Notes under the pieces: generated by a model
Seen by the model: only the letters and a program-made list of their open reading frames with translations
Databases searched by the model: none
What the model was told of the DNA's origin: nothing
Position numbers and translations under genes: made by a program
Source: Balneolaceae bacterium
Lineage (GTDB): Bacteria; Bacteroidota; Rhodothermia; Balneolales; Cyclonatronaceae
NCBI GenBank assembly: GCA_007694035.1
Contig: RECM01000218.1
Span: 1 to 36,514 of the forward strand
DNA length: 36,514 nt
Reading direction: 5' to 3'
Shown: one piece after another, positions 24,269 through 31,963 of the stretch
How positions within the stretch are numbered: position 1 is the first letter of the stretch
Layout: each line of letters opens with the position of its first letter

Positions 24269-26383
24269 ATGAGCCTCATCATTCTGATTATCGCCACTCT
24301 TTTCACTACCGCACAACTTTCAGACAACGATATGAACGATCCGCGGCGCACCCTGAACCTGATGCCACTGCCTGCTGAACTCGAGACCACGGGCGGGGTT
24401 TTCGAACTTGATTCCACGTTTGCCGTTGGTTTTGAAACCGAACCCACCCGGCGCCTGGTAAACGGAGTGAACCGTTTTATGCACCGCATGGGTGGCCGCA
24501 CGGGCATCTTTTTTGATCATCCGCACCTGACAAAGGAAACCCGGGTTGAGTCGCCAAAACTGGTTATCAGTATAAAACGCGAAGGCATGCTGGTACTTGA
24601 GGAGGATGAATCGTACCGGCTCACAATCAGCCCGGGCAGGATCAACCTGGAGGCCGAAACCGATATCGGCGCCCTGTACGGACTCGAAACCCTGATCCAG
24701 CTGTTGAATACCGACCGCGGGGGGTACATTTTCCCCGGCGTTACTGTAACCGATGCGCCGCGCTTCCCCTGGCGCGGGCTTATGATCGACGCGGCACGTC
24801 ATTTCATGCCGGTGGATGTGATCAAGCGCAACCTCGACGGGATGCTGGCCATGAAGCTGAATGTGTTCCACTGGCACCTCACCGAAGACCAGGGCTTCCG
24901 GGTGGAGAGCCGGGTGTTTCCGGAGCTGCACCGGCAGGGTTCCGACGGATTTTACTACACGCAGGAGCAGATCCGCGATGTGATCGCCTATGCGGCCGAC
25001 CGGGGCATCCGGGTCGTGCCCGAGTTCGACATCCCCGGACATACCACCAGCTGGTTTGTGGGTCACCCCGAACTGGCCAGTGAGCGGAGGCGCTACGAGA
25101 TTGAGCGCCGGTTCGGCATCATGGACCCGACCATGGACCCGACCCGTGAGGAGGTCTATGACTTCCTCGACCGTTTCCTCGGCGAAATGGCCGCGCTTTT
25201 TCCCGACAATTACATGCATATCGGCGGAGATGAGGTAACCGGCGTTCACTGGATGGAGAACGAGCGTATCCGCAGGTTTATGGAGGAGCGTGAGATGGAG
25301 GGGCACCGGGACCTGCAGGCGTATTTCAACAACAGGGTGCTGGCCATCCTGCAGAAACACGGCAAAATCATGGTCGGCTGGGAGGAGATACTGCATGAAG
25401 AGATGCCGAAAAATATCGTGATCCAGTCGTGGTACGGGCGCGATTCGATGATTGAGGCCGCGCGCGGCGGATATCAGAGCATCCTGTCGAACGGATATTA
25501 TATTGACCTTATCCAGCCGACGGATGTACACTATGTGAACAATCCGCTGCCGCCCGACAGCCCGCTCACCGACGATGAGAAAAAGCTGATCCTGGGCGGA
25601 GAGGCCACGATGTGGTCGGAGTTTGTGTCGCCCGAAACCATCGATTCACGCATCTGGCCGCGGATGGCCGCCATCGCCGAGGTGTACTGGAGCGAGGATG
25701 TACCCACTGTGAACCTGCCGCAACGCGGCCGCGAAACGGTGATCCCCGCTGATATGCTCACCCCTGAAATACGGTCTATGATCGCCGACATGTACCGCCG
25801 TCTCGACGTTATCAGCCTGCAAATCGAGGAGCACGGGCTCACGCACATCCGAAACTACGAAGTGTTGCTGCGCCGGCTGGTGAACGGGTATGAAACCGGC
25901 AGGCTGCGAACACTGGTGGATGTGATCGAACCCGTAAAAATTTACCGGCGTCCGGCTCAGCGGGTCTACACGAGCCATTCACCGCTCACACGCGTGGTCG
26001 ATGCCGCCCGGCCAGATGCGAAGGTGGCCCGTGATTTCCGTGAACTGGTGCGCGTATTCCTCGAAGAAGGGGCAACCGATGTGCAAAAAAAAGCGGAGAT
26101 ACGCCGCCAGCTTGAAATGTGGCGTGACAACCATCAGCAGCTGTTGCCGGTCATCCGCCGGTCGCCCATTCTCGAAGAAATCCGGCCCCTCTCAGAAAAG
26201 CTGAGCCAGCTATCCGAACTCGGCCTCACCGCCCTCGACCTGATCGGCTCCGACCGCTTCCAGGACCGCGAGTGGATGGCGCTCCGCATGCAGCAAATCG
26301 AAAACGCGCGTCAACCCCACGGCCAAACCGAAATCATGATCACCACCGCCATCGAAAAACTATTGTTAAAGGTACCGAACTGA
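24269..26383 (+). CDS. GH20 beta-N-acetylhexosaminidase
   Basis: From the ATG at 24269 the protein has 704 residues; a TTG nine bases upstream is the alternative. A hydrophobic N-terminal signal (MSLIILIIATLFTTAQ) directs export. Residues about 25-145 form the GH20b-type alpha/beta domain (LNLMPLPAELET to YGLETLIQLL). The TIM barrel then follows with FPWRGLMIDAARHFMPVD, KLNVFHWHLTEDQGFR, VVPEFDIPGHTTSW, the catalytic pair D321-E322 in HIGGDEV, and the substrate Trp in GGEATMWSEFV. It removes terminal GlcNAc/GalNAc from glycans or chitin oligomers using substrate-assisted catalysis. The C-terminal 180 residues are helical and unassigned. The stop codon overlaps the first palindromic element. 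Confidence 0.93.
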   Translation: MSLIILIIATLFTTAQLSDNDMNDPRRTLNLMPLPAELETTGGVFELDSTFAVGFETEPTRRLVNGVNRFMHRMGGRTGIFFDHPHLTKETRVESPKLVISIKREGMLVLEEDESYRLTISPGRINLEAETDIGALYGLETLIQLLNTDRGGYIFPGVTVTDAPRFPWRGLMIDAARHFMPVDVIKRNLDGMLAMKLNVFHWHLTEDQGFRVESRVFPELHRQGSDGFYYTQEQIRDVIAYAADRGIRVVPEFDIPGHTTSWFVGHPELASERRRYEIERRFGIMDPTMDPTREEVYDFLDRFLGEMAALFPDNYMHIGGDEVTGVHWMENERIRRFMEEREMEGHRDLQAYFNNRVLAILQKHGKIMVGWEEILHEEMPKNIVIQSWYGRDSMIEAARGGYQSILSNGYYIDLIQPTDVHYVNNPLPPDSPLTDDEKKLILGGEATMWSEFVSPETIDSRIWPRMAAIAEVYWSEDVPTVNLPQRGRETVIPADMLTPEIRSMIADMYRRLDVISLQIEEHGLTHIRNYEVLLRRLVNGYETGRLRTLVDVIEPVKIYRRPAQRVYTSHSPLTRVVDAARPDAKVARDFRELVRVFLEEGATDVQKKAEIRRQLEMWRDNHQQLLPVIRRSPILEEIRPLSEKLSQLSELGLTALDLIGSDRFQDREWMALRMQQIENARQPHGQTEIMITTAIEKLLLKVPN

Positions 26384-26444
26384 ACCCAGCAGACCTTCAG
26401 GAGTCCGCAGCGTAGCGGAGGTCCCTGAAGAGTCCGCTGGGTTC
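26382..26444 (+). repeat. Palindromic element E1 (outer stem GAACCCAGC/GCTGGGTTC)
   Basis: The outer arms at 26382-26390 and 26436-26444 are perfect reverse complements, and so are the inner arms CTTCAGG (26395-26401) and CCTGAAG (26424-26430). Between the inner arms lie AGTCCG and GTAGCGGAGGTC, both repeated exactly in element E3. It begins inside the stop codon of the GH20 gene and may also end that transcript, although no T-run follows. Confidence 0.8.
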
Positions 26445-26536
26445 AATGAGCCACTCTGCGAGGACCTCCGCTCCGCCCTTCGACTTCGCTCCGCTGCGCT
26501 CAGGGCTCCGCTCCGGACTCTCGCAGGAGGCTCATT
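26445..26536 (-). repeat. Palindromic element E2 (outer stem AATGAGCC/GGCTCATT), reverse orientation
   Basis: The outer arms at 26445-26452 and 26529-26536 and inner arms CTGCGAG (26456-26462) and CTCGCAG (26520-26526) are perfect complements. Read on the minus strand, the interior starts AGTCCGGAGCGG and ends GGAGCGGAGGTC, almost the same as E3. It directly abuts E1 and lies downstream of both the GH20 gene and the AraC-type gene, which converge here. Confidence 0.8.
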
Positions 26537-26575
26537 CCGCTCCGCTCCGGACTCTCGCAGGAGGCTCATTCCGCT
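26508..26575. repeat. 34-bp tandem duplication of one arm of E2
   Basis: Two identical 34-bp units, 26508-26541 and 26542-26575, each contain CCGGACTCTCGCAGGAGGC followed by TCATTCCGCT. The first is the right arm of E2; the second is an extra copy, so the element has grown by slippage or unequal exchange. Confidence 0.85.
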
Positions 26576-26602
26576 CCACTCCACCCTCTCACAAATGGCT
26601 CA

Positions 26603-27148
26603 TTATCCCTTTTCCCTCCGGTACTCACGAACCGACATCCCCGTTACCTTCCGGAACTGCCCGGACAGGTGTTGCGGACTGCTGTACCCGAGCTTCCAGG
26701 CGGCCTCCGACACCGTCATGTCGTTTTCCGTGAGCAGGGCTTTCGCGCGCTCTATTTTCAGACGGATCAGGTATCGCTCGATTGTGAGCCCGGCTTCCTC
26801 CGAAAAAACTCCGCTGAGATAGGGGTAGGTATAGGGCAGGTTCCGGGTGAGGTATTCCGATATTCTGGGCAGATCAGCGCCATCTTCCACCTCCCTCAGG
26901 TATGTAATAATCAATCCGCGGAGCTCCTCAGTAAGCTGCTGTGGCCGCCGTGTAGCCAGGTCAAAACCGATTGCCTGAAGCTTCTTTTCCACAATTCCGA
27001 GTGTTTTCGCGTCGGGTTCCTGCGGCAGCCGGGCCCGTCCTATTACGACCTCAATAGGTTCAATACCTGCCGATATGAGCAAATCCCTCACTGCCATCTC
27101 ACAGCGCGGACAGACCATGTTTTTGATATGAAGGTCGTATTCTGGCAT
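26603..27148 (-). CDS. AraC-type regulator with N-terminal CPRC metal-binding-like segment
   Basis: This 181-residue protein combines two parts. Residues 5-75 resemble a degenerate heavy-metal-associated (HMA) ferredoxin-like fold beginning DLHIKNMVCPRCEMAV, with C13 and C16 as the possible metal ligands. Residues about 85-181 form the two-helix-turn-helix AraC domain: IERAKALLTENDMTVSEAAW, then KLGYSSPQHLSGQFRKVTG and FRKVTGMSVREYR. Regulators of this shape are common next to copper ATPases in Bacteroidota, and copA lies about 950 bp away. Sensing of Cu(I) or Ag(I) by the CPRC motif and control of copA or the RND operon is a sound inference but is not shown by the sequence. The GMSVREYRREKG end is the AraC consensus. 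Confidence 0.82.
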   Translation of the reverse strand: MPEYDLHIKNMVCPRCEMAVRDLLISAGIEPIEVVIGRARLPQEPDAKTLGIVEKKLQAIGFDLATRRPQQLTEELRGLIITYLREVEDGADLPRISEYLTRNLPYTYPYLSGVFSEEAGLTIERYLIRLKIERAKALLTENDMTVSEAAWKLGYSSPQHLSGQFRKVTGMSVREYRREKG

Positions 27149-27214
27149 TTGGTTTATTGTAGAGATTAATATGGGGAAAAGCCTGGTCTGTCAAAATAAT
27201 CACAATCACTGTAG

Positions 27215-27739
27215 TCAATCAGGCCCGGATGCGAGAAAACCGATCCTTCTCCGTTCTTTTTCCGAAGGTATCATCAGCTGCCTGATGGCTTCAAAAACAA
27301 CGCTGAACTGCTGATCATATTTCTTTTCCAGATCATCAAGCTTCCGTGACAGATCATCGTTGGCAGCAATGATGCGTCTGATTCTTACAAAGGTCCTCAT
27401 AATTTCGATGTTCACCTGAACGGCTCGTGTACTTCTGAGCACGCTCGAAAGCATCGCTACGCCCTGTTCAGTAAAAGCGTAAGGAGTAGCTCTGCGCAAG
27501 CCGCCCCAACTTGAAATCACAAAATGTGATTTCAAGTTTTCAAACTCATGTTCAGTCAGCTGAAACATAAAATCATCAGGGAATCGGTCAATATTTCGTT
27601 TAACAGCCTGCACAAGAACGCGTGGTTCAACATCATAAAGATCAGCAAGATGAGTACTTAACATAACCCGTTGCCCTCTTATGAAAAAAATCGTTGATTC
27701 AATCAATTCCGACGGTATGACCTCACTGTCGTGTTTCAT
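27215..27739 (-). CDS. ORF6N-domain protein (phage KilA-N-associated type)
   Basis: I place the start at the ATG at 27739, which has GGAG six bases upstream. An ATG at 27751 and one at 27889 are in frame but not conserved-looking. The 174-residue product has the ORF6N domain: [22 protein letters not shown], then [26 protein letters not shown], then [27 protein letters not shown]. The C-terminus is a helical coiled-coil-like tail ([21 protein letters not shown]). ORF6N proteins are DNA-binding antirepressor-like proteins first seen in phages and are abundant in Bacteroidota chromosomes, often as single genes. Target unknown. It lies between the AraC-type gene and copA, flanked by the E2 and E3 elements. 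Confidence 0.82.
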   Translation of the reverse strand: MKHDSEVIPSELIESTIFFIRGQRVMLSTHLADLYDVEPRVLVQAVKRNIDRFPDDFMFQLTEHEFENLKSHFVISSWGGLRRATPYAFTEQGVAMLSSVLRSTRAVQVNIEIMRTFVRIRRIIAANDDLSRKLDDLEKKYDQQFSVVFEAIRQLMIPSEKERRRIGFLASGPD

Positions 27740-27958
27740 TTTAAACTCCATGTTATATAACAACCAAAATCTGATCTGTGATATAGAGTCTGATGAGCCC
27801 GAATCCTTACAAAATTGAGAGATTACTTTAATTCGTACCAGGTCATACCTTAAAATTATATAACTTTTTCTTCGTGTGATGTTACGCATGGCTGGAAGTA
27901 ATGCGATAGATTGGCATCAGGTTAATAAATCCGTGCTTACGAAACACTCAGCGAGAGA

Positions 27959-28048
27959 ACGATCCACCTGCGAGAGTCCGGAGCGGTGCCATGAGCGCCG
28001 CAGAGCGGAGTCGAAGGGCGTAGCGGAGGTCCTCGCAGAGTGGATCGT
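27959..28048 (+). repeat. Palindromic element E3 (outer stem ACGATCCAC/GTGGATCGT)
   Basis: The outer arms at 27959-27967 and 28040-28048 and inner arms CTGCGAG (27968-27974) and CTCGCAG (28032-28038) are perfect complements. The interior starts AGTCCGGAGCGG (27975-27986) and ends GTAGCGGAGGTC (28020-28031), as in E1 and E2. It ends 41 bp before the copA ATG, so it lies in the divergent promoter/leader region of copA and the ORF6N gene and could influence their expression. Confidence 0.8.
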
Positions 28049-28089
28049 ACGCAGAGACTAATTGAATTTAAACGAATAATACTGCAACC

Positions 28090-30957
28090 ATGAACAGATC
28101 AGATCAAACCAATCAGGGCAACGCGAAACGAATCCGCGTACAGGGAATGCACTGTGCCTCGTGTGTGGCACGGGTCGAGAAGGCCATCAGGGCGGTGCCC
28201 GGTGTTAACAATGCCGAGGTAAACCTGATAATGGAAGAAGCCACCGTCTATGGCGATGCGCGTAAGGGCGCGGTCGTGGAGGCGATCCGGGAGGCCGGAT
28301 ATGAAGCTGATGAAGATGATGAAGCCGACCCCGGCGCCGGTTTTGAAACGGTGGGCGACCGGGAATCAGAACCAGCCGCCAACCACGATGATATCCCTGC
28401 ATTGGAACCGGAAAAAGGCCCTGATATCGTATGGCTTGAGATACAGGGGATGTTCTGCGCATCCTGTGTGGGACGGGTGGAGAAGGAGCTGCTGAAAGTT
28501 GACGGTGTTTCAGGCGCGGAAATCAATCTGATCACCGGCGATGCACGTGTAGAGTTTACCGGCAGTGACACCTCCCTGCTGGTTGATGCCGCCACAAAAG
28601 CCGGTTATGATGCCATCGTTAAAACAGGTAACGGGCAGAATGGTATACAGGCTGATAGCATAAGTGATACAGATGTTGATAACGGTCTGCGTAAAATGGG
28701 CGGTTATGAGCATTCCGGAACATCTTCAGGAGAGGGTAAGGTTGAGAATAAGGTTAAGAATAAAGATGGGACTGGAACCGGAACCGGGACAGTGAATGAG
28801 AATGCAGCCAGGGGGGTGACAGATCTAAGTCACCACTCAGAGTCGGGTACAGCCAAAGGATCAGGAAAAGGGTCAAAAAAAGGTCAGGCAGGCATGAGTT
28901 TCCGCCGCCGTTTCATGATCGCACTTCCGCTGGGTGTACTGGTGCTTCTAATGGAGATGCTGCCGATGCTGATCGACCCTATGCACCACTGGGTGCAGGC
29001 CAACCGGTTCGGCTGGAACCTGGTTGTACTGGCTATCACATCCGTCATCCTGTTCTATCCCGGCGCGCCTTTTTTTACTGGTGCCTGGAAAATGGCACGG
29101 CGCTTCACCGCCGACATGAACACGCTGGTTGCCGTGGGTACGGGCGCGGCGTGGGGGTTTAGTACCTATGCGACATTTTTTGGCACCGAGGGTGGACTCG
29201 TTACCCCGAATGATGTTTATTTCGATACGGCAGCGGTAATCATCGCCCTCATCCTGCTCGGACGATGGATGGAGGAGCGGGCCAAGCACCGGACCCGGGG
29301 AGCAATAGAAAGCCTGCTCGAGCTGACCCCGAAAACAGCCCACCGGTTTATTGGTGACATTAGCGATAATATTGGTGTCACTAATGTGGCACCCGGCATG
29401 GTATCCGATATACCATCCAATATTCCATTACAAAGCGGAAAGAGCGCCGGTCAAACCGGATCATCAGGCAGTGATGCCATGCGTATTGAAACCGTACCTG
29501 TCAGTAAAGTCAGAAAAGGCGATCTTCTGTTGGTTAAATCATACGAACAGATACCCGTAGATGGGGAAGTGATCAAAGGAGAGCCCCTTGTCGACGAGTC
29601 GATGATGACGGGTGAAAGTGTTCCTGTGCCGAAAACAGAAGGCGGTAATGTGACAGGCGGCACCATGAACACGTCGGAGTCGTTCCGGATGCTTGCAACA
29701 CGGGTGGGCGCCGATACTGCCCTGGCCGGTATCATTGAGACTGTGCGGCGTGCACAGTCGTCGAAAGCCCCGATCCAGCGGCTGGTTGACAGGGTATCGT
29801 CGATTTTCGTGCCGGTTGTGATGGTTATCGCCTTTATAACACTGGCAGCATGGATCGTGACCGGCACCCTGCAGGAGGGTTTGGTGAATATGGTGGCCGT
29901 TCTGCTTATCGCCTGTCCGTGTGCGCTGGGGCTGGCCACGCCAACCGGGATTATGGTCGGGTCGGGACGCGCGGCCGAAAAGGGGATCCTGATCAAGGAT
30001 GCCGTCTCACTTGAAGAGGCGCGGAACATTTCGGTGGTATTGTTCGATAAAACCGGAACTCTCACTGAGGGAAAGATGCGGGTTACCGAGGTACATCCCA
30101 CGGGAAAATTCAGCGAAAAGGAGCTGTTGATGCTGGCAGCCGCGGTGGAACAGGAGACCGACCACCCGATCGCCCGGGCGATTGTGAGCCGTGCCGGGGA
30201 GCTGGTACCCGATGGTGAAAACCTGCCGGCAGCGGCATCCGTCAAAACACGTCGCGGGTTTGGTGTTACAGGATCCGTTGATGGTGCTGAAATTTCGATC
30301 TCATCATACGACAAATCCGACATGGATCAGGCCGGCAGGGCGGAAGTGATCGAAGCGTTCGAAAGGAAGGGTGCCACGGTTTTGTCAGTAACGGTGGATG
30401 GTGCCCTTGCCGGATATATTGCGGTGGCCGACACCATCCGGAAGGACGCGGCCGGGGTGATCCGCGAGCTGAAATCGATGGGCATACAGACGGTAATGGT
30501 GACCGGCGACCGGGAACGTCCGGCGAGGGCGGTTGCCGAAGCGCTGGGCATCGACCGGGTCGAGTTTGAGGTGAAGCCCGATGAAAAAGCCGCGACCGTG
30601 AGGAAATACCGGACCGAAGGCAGCCACGTGGCGATGGCCGGTGATGGCATTAACGACGCGGCCGCGCTGGTGGAGGCCGACCTGGGCATCGCGATGTCGA
30701 CCGGTACCGATCTGGCCATGTCGTCGGCGGATGTGACCATTCTGGGCGGGGATCTCACACTTGTACCCGAGACCATCAGGTTCTCGCGGCATGTGCTGCG
30801 GGTGATCCGTCAAAATCTGTTCTGGGCATTTGTCTATAACACAGTGGGCATCCCGCTGGCCGCGCTCGGCTTCCTGAGCCCCATGTTTGCAGCGGCTGCA
30901 ATGGCAATGAGCTCGGTGAGTGTGGTTACGAACAGCCTCAGGATTAAACGAGCTTAA
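28090..30957 (+). CDS. copA: CopA-type Cu(I)/Ag(I)-exporting P1B-1 ATPase
   Basis: This 955-residue P-type ATPase exports monovalent copper or silver from the cytoplasm. Two N-terminal heavy-metal-associated domains carry CASC motifs at C22/C25 and C123/C126. The transmembrane metal site CPC is at 609-611 (LIACPCALGLATPTG). The actuator motif TGE is at 507-509, the phosphorylation Asp is D653 in FDKTGTLTEG, HP is at 692-693, and GDGIND starts at 851. All are intact. Two oddities are a low-complexity Gly/Ser/Lys/Thr-rich linker of about 90 residues between HMA2 and the first membrane span, and an extra stretch of about 40 residues in the actuator domain (around 423-468). The C-terminus converges on doc with a 4-bp overlap. 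The AraC-type protein nearby is the probable regulator. Confidence 0.95.
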   Translation: MNRSDQTNQGNAKRIRVQGMHCASCVARVEKAIRAVPGVNNAEVNLIMEEATVYGDARKGAVVEAIREAGYEADEDDEADPGAGFETVGDRESEPAANHDDIPALEPEKGPDIVWLEIQGMFCASCVGRVEKELLKVDGVSGAEINLITGDARVEFTGSDTSLLVDAATKAGYDAIVKTGNGQNGIQADSISDTDVDNGLRKMGGYEHSGTSSGEGKVENKVKNKDGTGTGTGTVNENAARGVTDLSHHSESGTAKGSGKGSKKGQAGMSFRRRFMIALPLGVLVLLMEMLPMLIDPMHHWVQANRFGWNLVVLAITSVILFYPGAPFFTGAWKMARRFTADMNTLVAVGTGAAWGFSTYATFFGTEGGLVTPNDVYFDTAAVIIALILLGRWMEERAKHRTRGAIESLLELTPKTAHRFIGDISDNIGVTNVAPGMVSDIPSNIPLQSGKSAGQTGSSGSDAMRIETVPVSKVRKGDLLLVKSYEQIPVDGEVIKGEPLVDESMMTGESVPVPKTEGGNVTGGTMNTSESFRMLATRVGADTALAGIIETVRRAQSSKAPIQRLVDRVSSIFVPVVMVIAFITLAAWIVTGTLQEGLVNMVAVLLIACPCALGLATPTGIMVGSGRAAEKGILIKDAVSLEEARNISVVLFDKTGTLTEGKMRVTEVHPTGKFSEKELLMLAAAVEQETDHPIARAIVSRAGELVPDGENLPAAASVKTRRGFGVTGSVDGAEISISSYDKSDMDQAGRAEVIEAFERKGATVLSVTVDGALAGYIAVADTIRKDAAGVIRELKSMGIQTVMVTGDRERPARAVAEALGIDRVEFEVKPDEKAATVRKYRTEGSHVAMAGDGINDAAALVEADLGIAMSTGTDLAMSSADVTILGGDLTLVPETIRFSRHVLRVIRQNLFWAFVYNTVGIPLAALGFLSPMFAAAAMAMSSVSVVTNSLRIKRA

Positions 30958-31340
30958 CGTTTTTTGGAAAAGGTTTTCAGATAACCCGCGAGTTCATCTT
31001 TGGAGACCTTGCCGTTTGCCAGGTCTAAAATAATGGCGTAAAGGCTTTTTTTGTCCGCTTCAAGCCTGTAGCCATTTACATAGAGAAAGGTGTAGGTGGC
31101 AACCAGGGCTGTACGCTTGTTACCGTCATAAAAAGGGTGATTCTGACAGATATGAAATCCATAAGCTGCTGCCATATGGAAGAGGTCTTTGTGAAGATAT
31201 TCTCCAGATATTGTAGCTTGTGGCTGAGCAAGGGCCGATTCCAACAGGTTTTTGTCTCTGATCCCCGGGGCCCCGCCATACAGACTGATCTGATCCTGAT
31301 GAAAGATCAAAATAGTCGGCAAATCAAGAAAGCGGATCAT
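30954..31340 (-). CDS. doc: Doc-type Fic-fold toxin (death-on-curing)
   Basis: This 128-residue protein has the Fic/Doc motif HPFYDGNKR (residues 68-76) with the catalytic His, acidic D72 and NKR anion-binding residues. The N-terminal FLDLPTILIFHQDQISLYGG is typical of Doc. Doc phosphorylates elongation factor Tu and stops translation. The Fic motif has D-G-N, as in many chromosomal Doc proteins. It is encoded downstream of an AbrB-like antitoxin with a 4-bp overlap (31337-31340). Its 3' end overlaps the end of copA by 4 bp on the opposite strand. No lesion is visible. Confidence 0.9.
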   Translation of the reverse strand: MIRFLDLPTILIFHQDQISLYGGAPGIRDKNLLESALAQPQATISGEYLHKDLFHMAAAYGFHICQNHPFYDGNKRTALVATYTFLYVNGYRLEADKKSLYAIILDLANGKVSKDELAGYLKTFSKKR

Positions 31341-31558
31341 TTTGACAGGGCTTTTAATACATCCTTATAGTCGAGGTTGACCTGCCGGTATGCCTCGGCC
31401 CAGTCTTCAAACTCAGGATCGACAGGACGGAGCTGCAGTGATAACCCTTCCCGTTCAATGGTAACTTTGTCGCCGGATTTCAGGTGAAGGTCTTCAATAA
31501 GCTGCTTTGGGAGTATAACACCGAGGCTGTTTCCCACTTTACGGATTTTGGCTTCCAT
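31337..31558 (-). CDS. AbrB/MazE-type antitoxin for Doc
   Basis: This 73-residue protein has a swapped-hairpin SpoVT-AbrB DNA-binding domain: KIRKVGNSLGVILPKQLIEDL, then LKSGDKVTIEREGLSLQLRPV. A C-terminal tail (EDWAEAYRQVNLDYKDVLKAL) follows that would embrace the toxin. AbrB-like antitoxins paired with Doc are common. The ATG at 31558 is preceded by AT-rich DNA with direct and inverted repeats that may be its operator. The stop overlaps the doc start by 4 bp, so the two form one operon. Confidence 0.87.
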   Translation of the reverse strand: MEAKIRKVGNSLGVILPKQLIEDLHLKSGDKVTIEREGLSLQLRPVDPEFEDWAEAYRQVNLDYKDVLKALSK

Positions 31559-31563
31559 AGGAT

Positions 31564-31598
31564 AATGTTAAATTGAAAATGTTATAATAAAGTTATTA
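31564..31598. promoter_or_regulatory. Candidate operator of the AbrB-Doc module
   Basis: Upstream of the antitoxin start are two direct copies of AATGTTA (31564-31570 and 31578-31584, 14 bp apart). An inverted repeat TAATAA-AG-TTATTA (31585-31598) follows. AbrB-type antitoxins bind such AT-rich sites to autoregulate. The AT-richness of the region raises the chance of accidental repeats. Confidence 0.35.
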
Positions 31599-31851
31599 CA
31601 TAGACTTGTTTTTATCAATAATCAGACATCGATAGGGTTAAATAAAATATTGATGTAAGACTTTTGTCTGCTTTTTGCTCATGATAATGGTAATAAACGC
31701 TTTCATGATCAGGGATAACACGTTTAAAAATTAAATATTAAAATATTTTCATATTTCCTGTAACAAACTGCTTATCTGCGAATTAGGTTAATACGGCGGG
31801 AGAAAAAAATATTTTGAAATTGATTTTTCTGATGTTACTTTCCTCTGCACG

Positions 31852-31871
31852 TTATCCACAAATTATTCACA
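31852..31871 (+). promoter_or_regulatory. Tandem DnaA-box-like 9-mers
   Basis: TTATCCACA (31852-31860) equals the classical DnaA-box consensus, and TTATTCACA (31863-31871) differs from it by one base. They are in the same orientation with starts 11 bp apart, about one helical turn, and follow an AT-rich stretch. They could bind DnaA as an accessory or regulatory site. A true origin would need more boxes than I can see. Confidence 0.4.
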
Positions 31872-31888
31872 GCGTTTTCTCTTCTGAC

Positions 31889-31963
31889 ATGAACAACTGG
31901 AAAACCATCGCTCTTAAAGCGTCTATCGTCATCATGGTGATCATCGTGATGCTGACAGGATAA
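31889..31963 (+). CDS. Possible 24-residue single-span membrane microprotein
   Basis: The frame starts MNNWKTIALKAS and continues with a strongly hydrophobic run (IVIMVIIVMLTG) to TAA at 31961-31963. It has the shape of a small membrane protein: a charged N-terminus, then one span of about 14 residues. There is no clear ribosome binding site, and such a short frame could be accidental. I do not recognise the family. Confidence 0.3.
   Translation: MNNWKTIALKASIVIMVIIVMLTG

Noticed and set aside
24320-25531. 403-codon open frame on the minus strand opposite the GH20 gene
   Set aside because: The plus strand encodes a complete GH20 enzyme with catalytic D-E. The antisense frame has no recognisable domain and is a by-product of codon bias.
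26382-26536. Integron attC sites as an explanation for the palindromic elements
   Set aside because: The required RYYYAAC and GTTRRRY core sites are not present at the ends of all copies, there is no integrase, and the neighbouring genes are not a cassette array.
27959-28048. Insertion-sequence ends bounding a composite element from E2 to E3
   Set aside because: No transposase lies between the inverted copies, no target-site duplication is visible, and each copy has its own self-paired outer arms. Dispersed palindromic units fit better.
31852-31871. A full replication origin
   Set aside because: Only two DnaA-like boxes are visible and no origin-associated genes are near, so I keep it only as a candidate DnaA-binding site.
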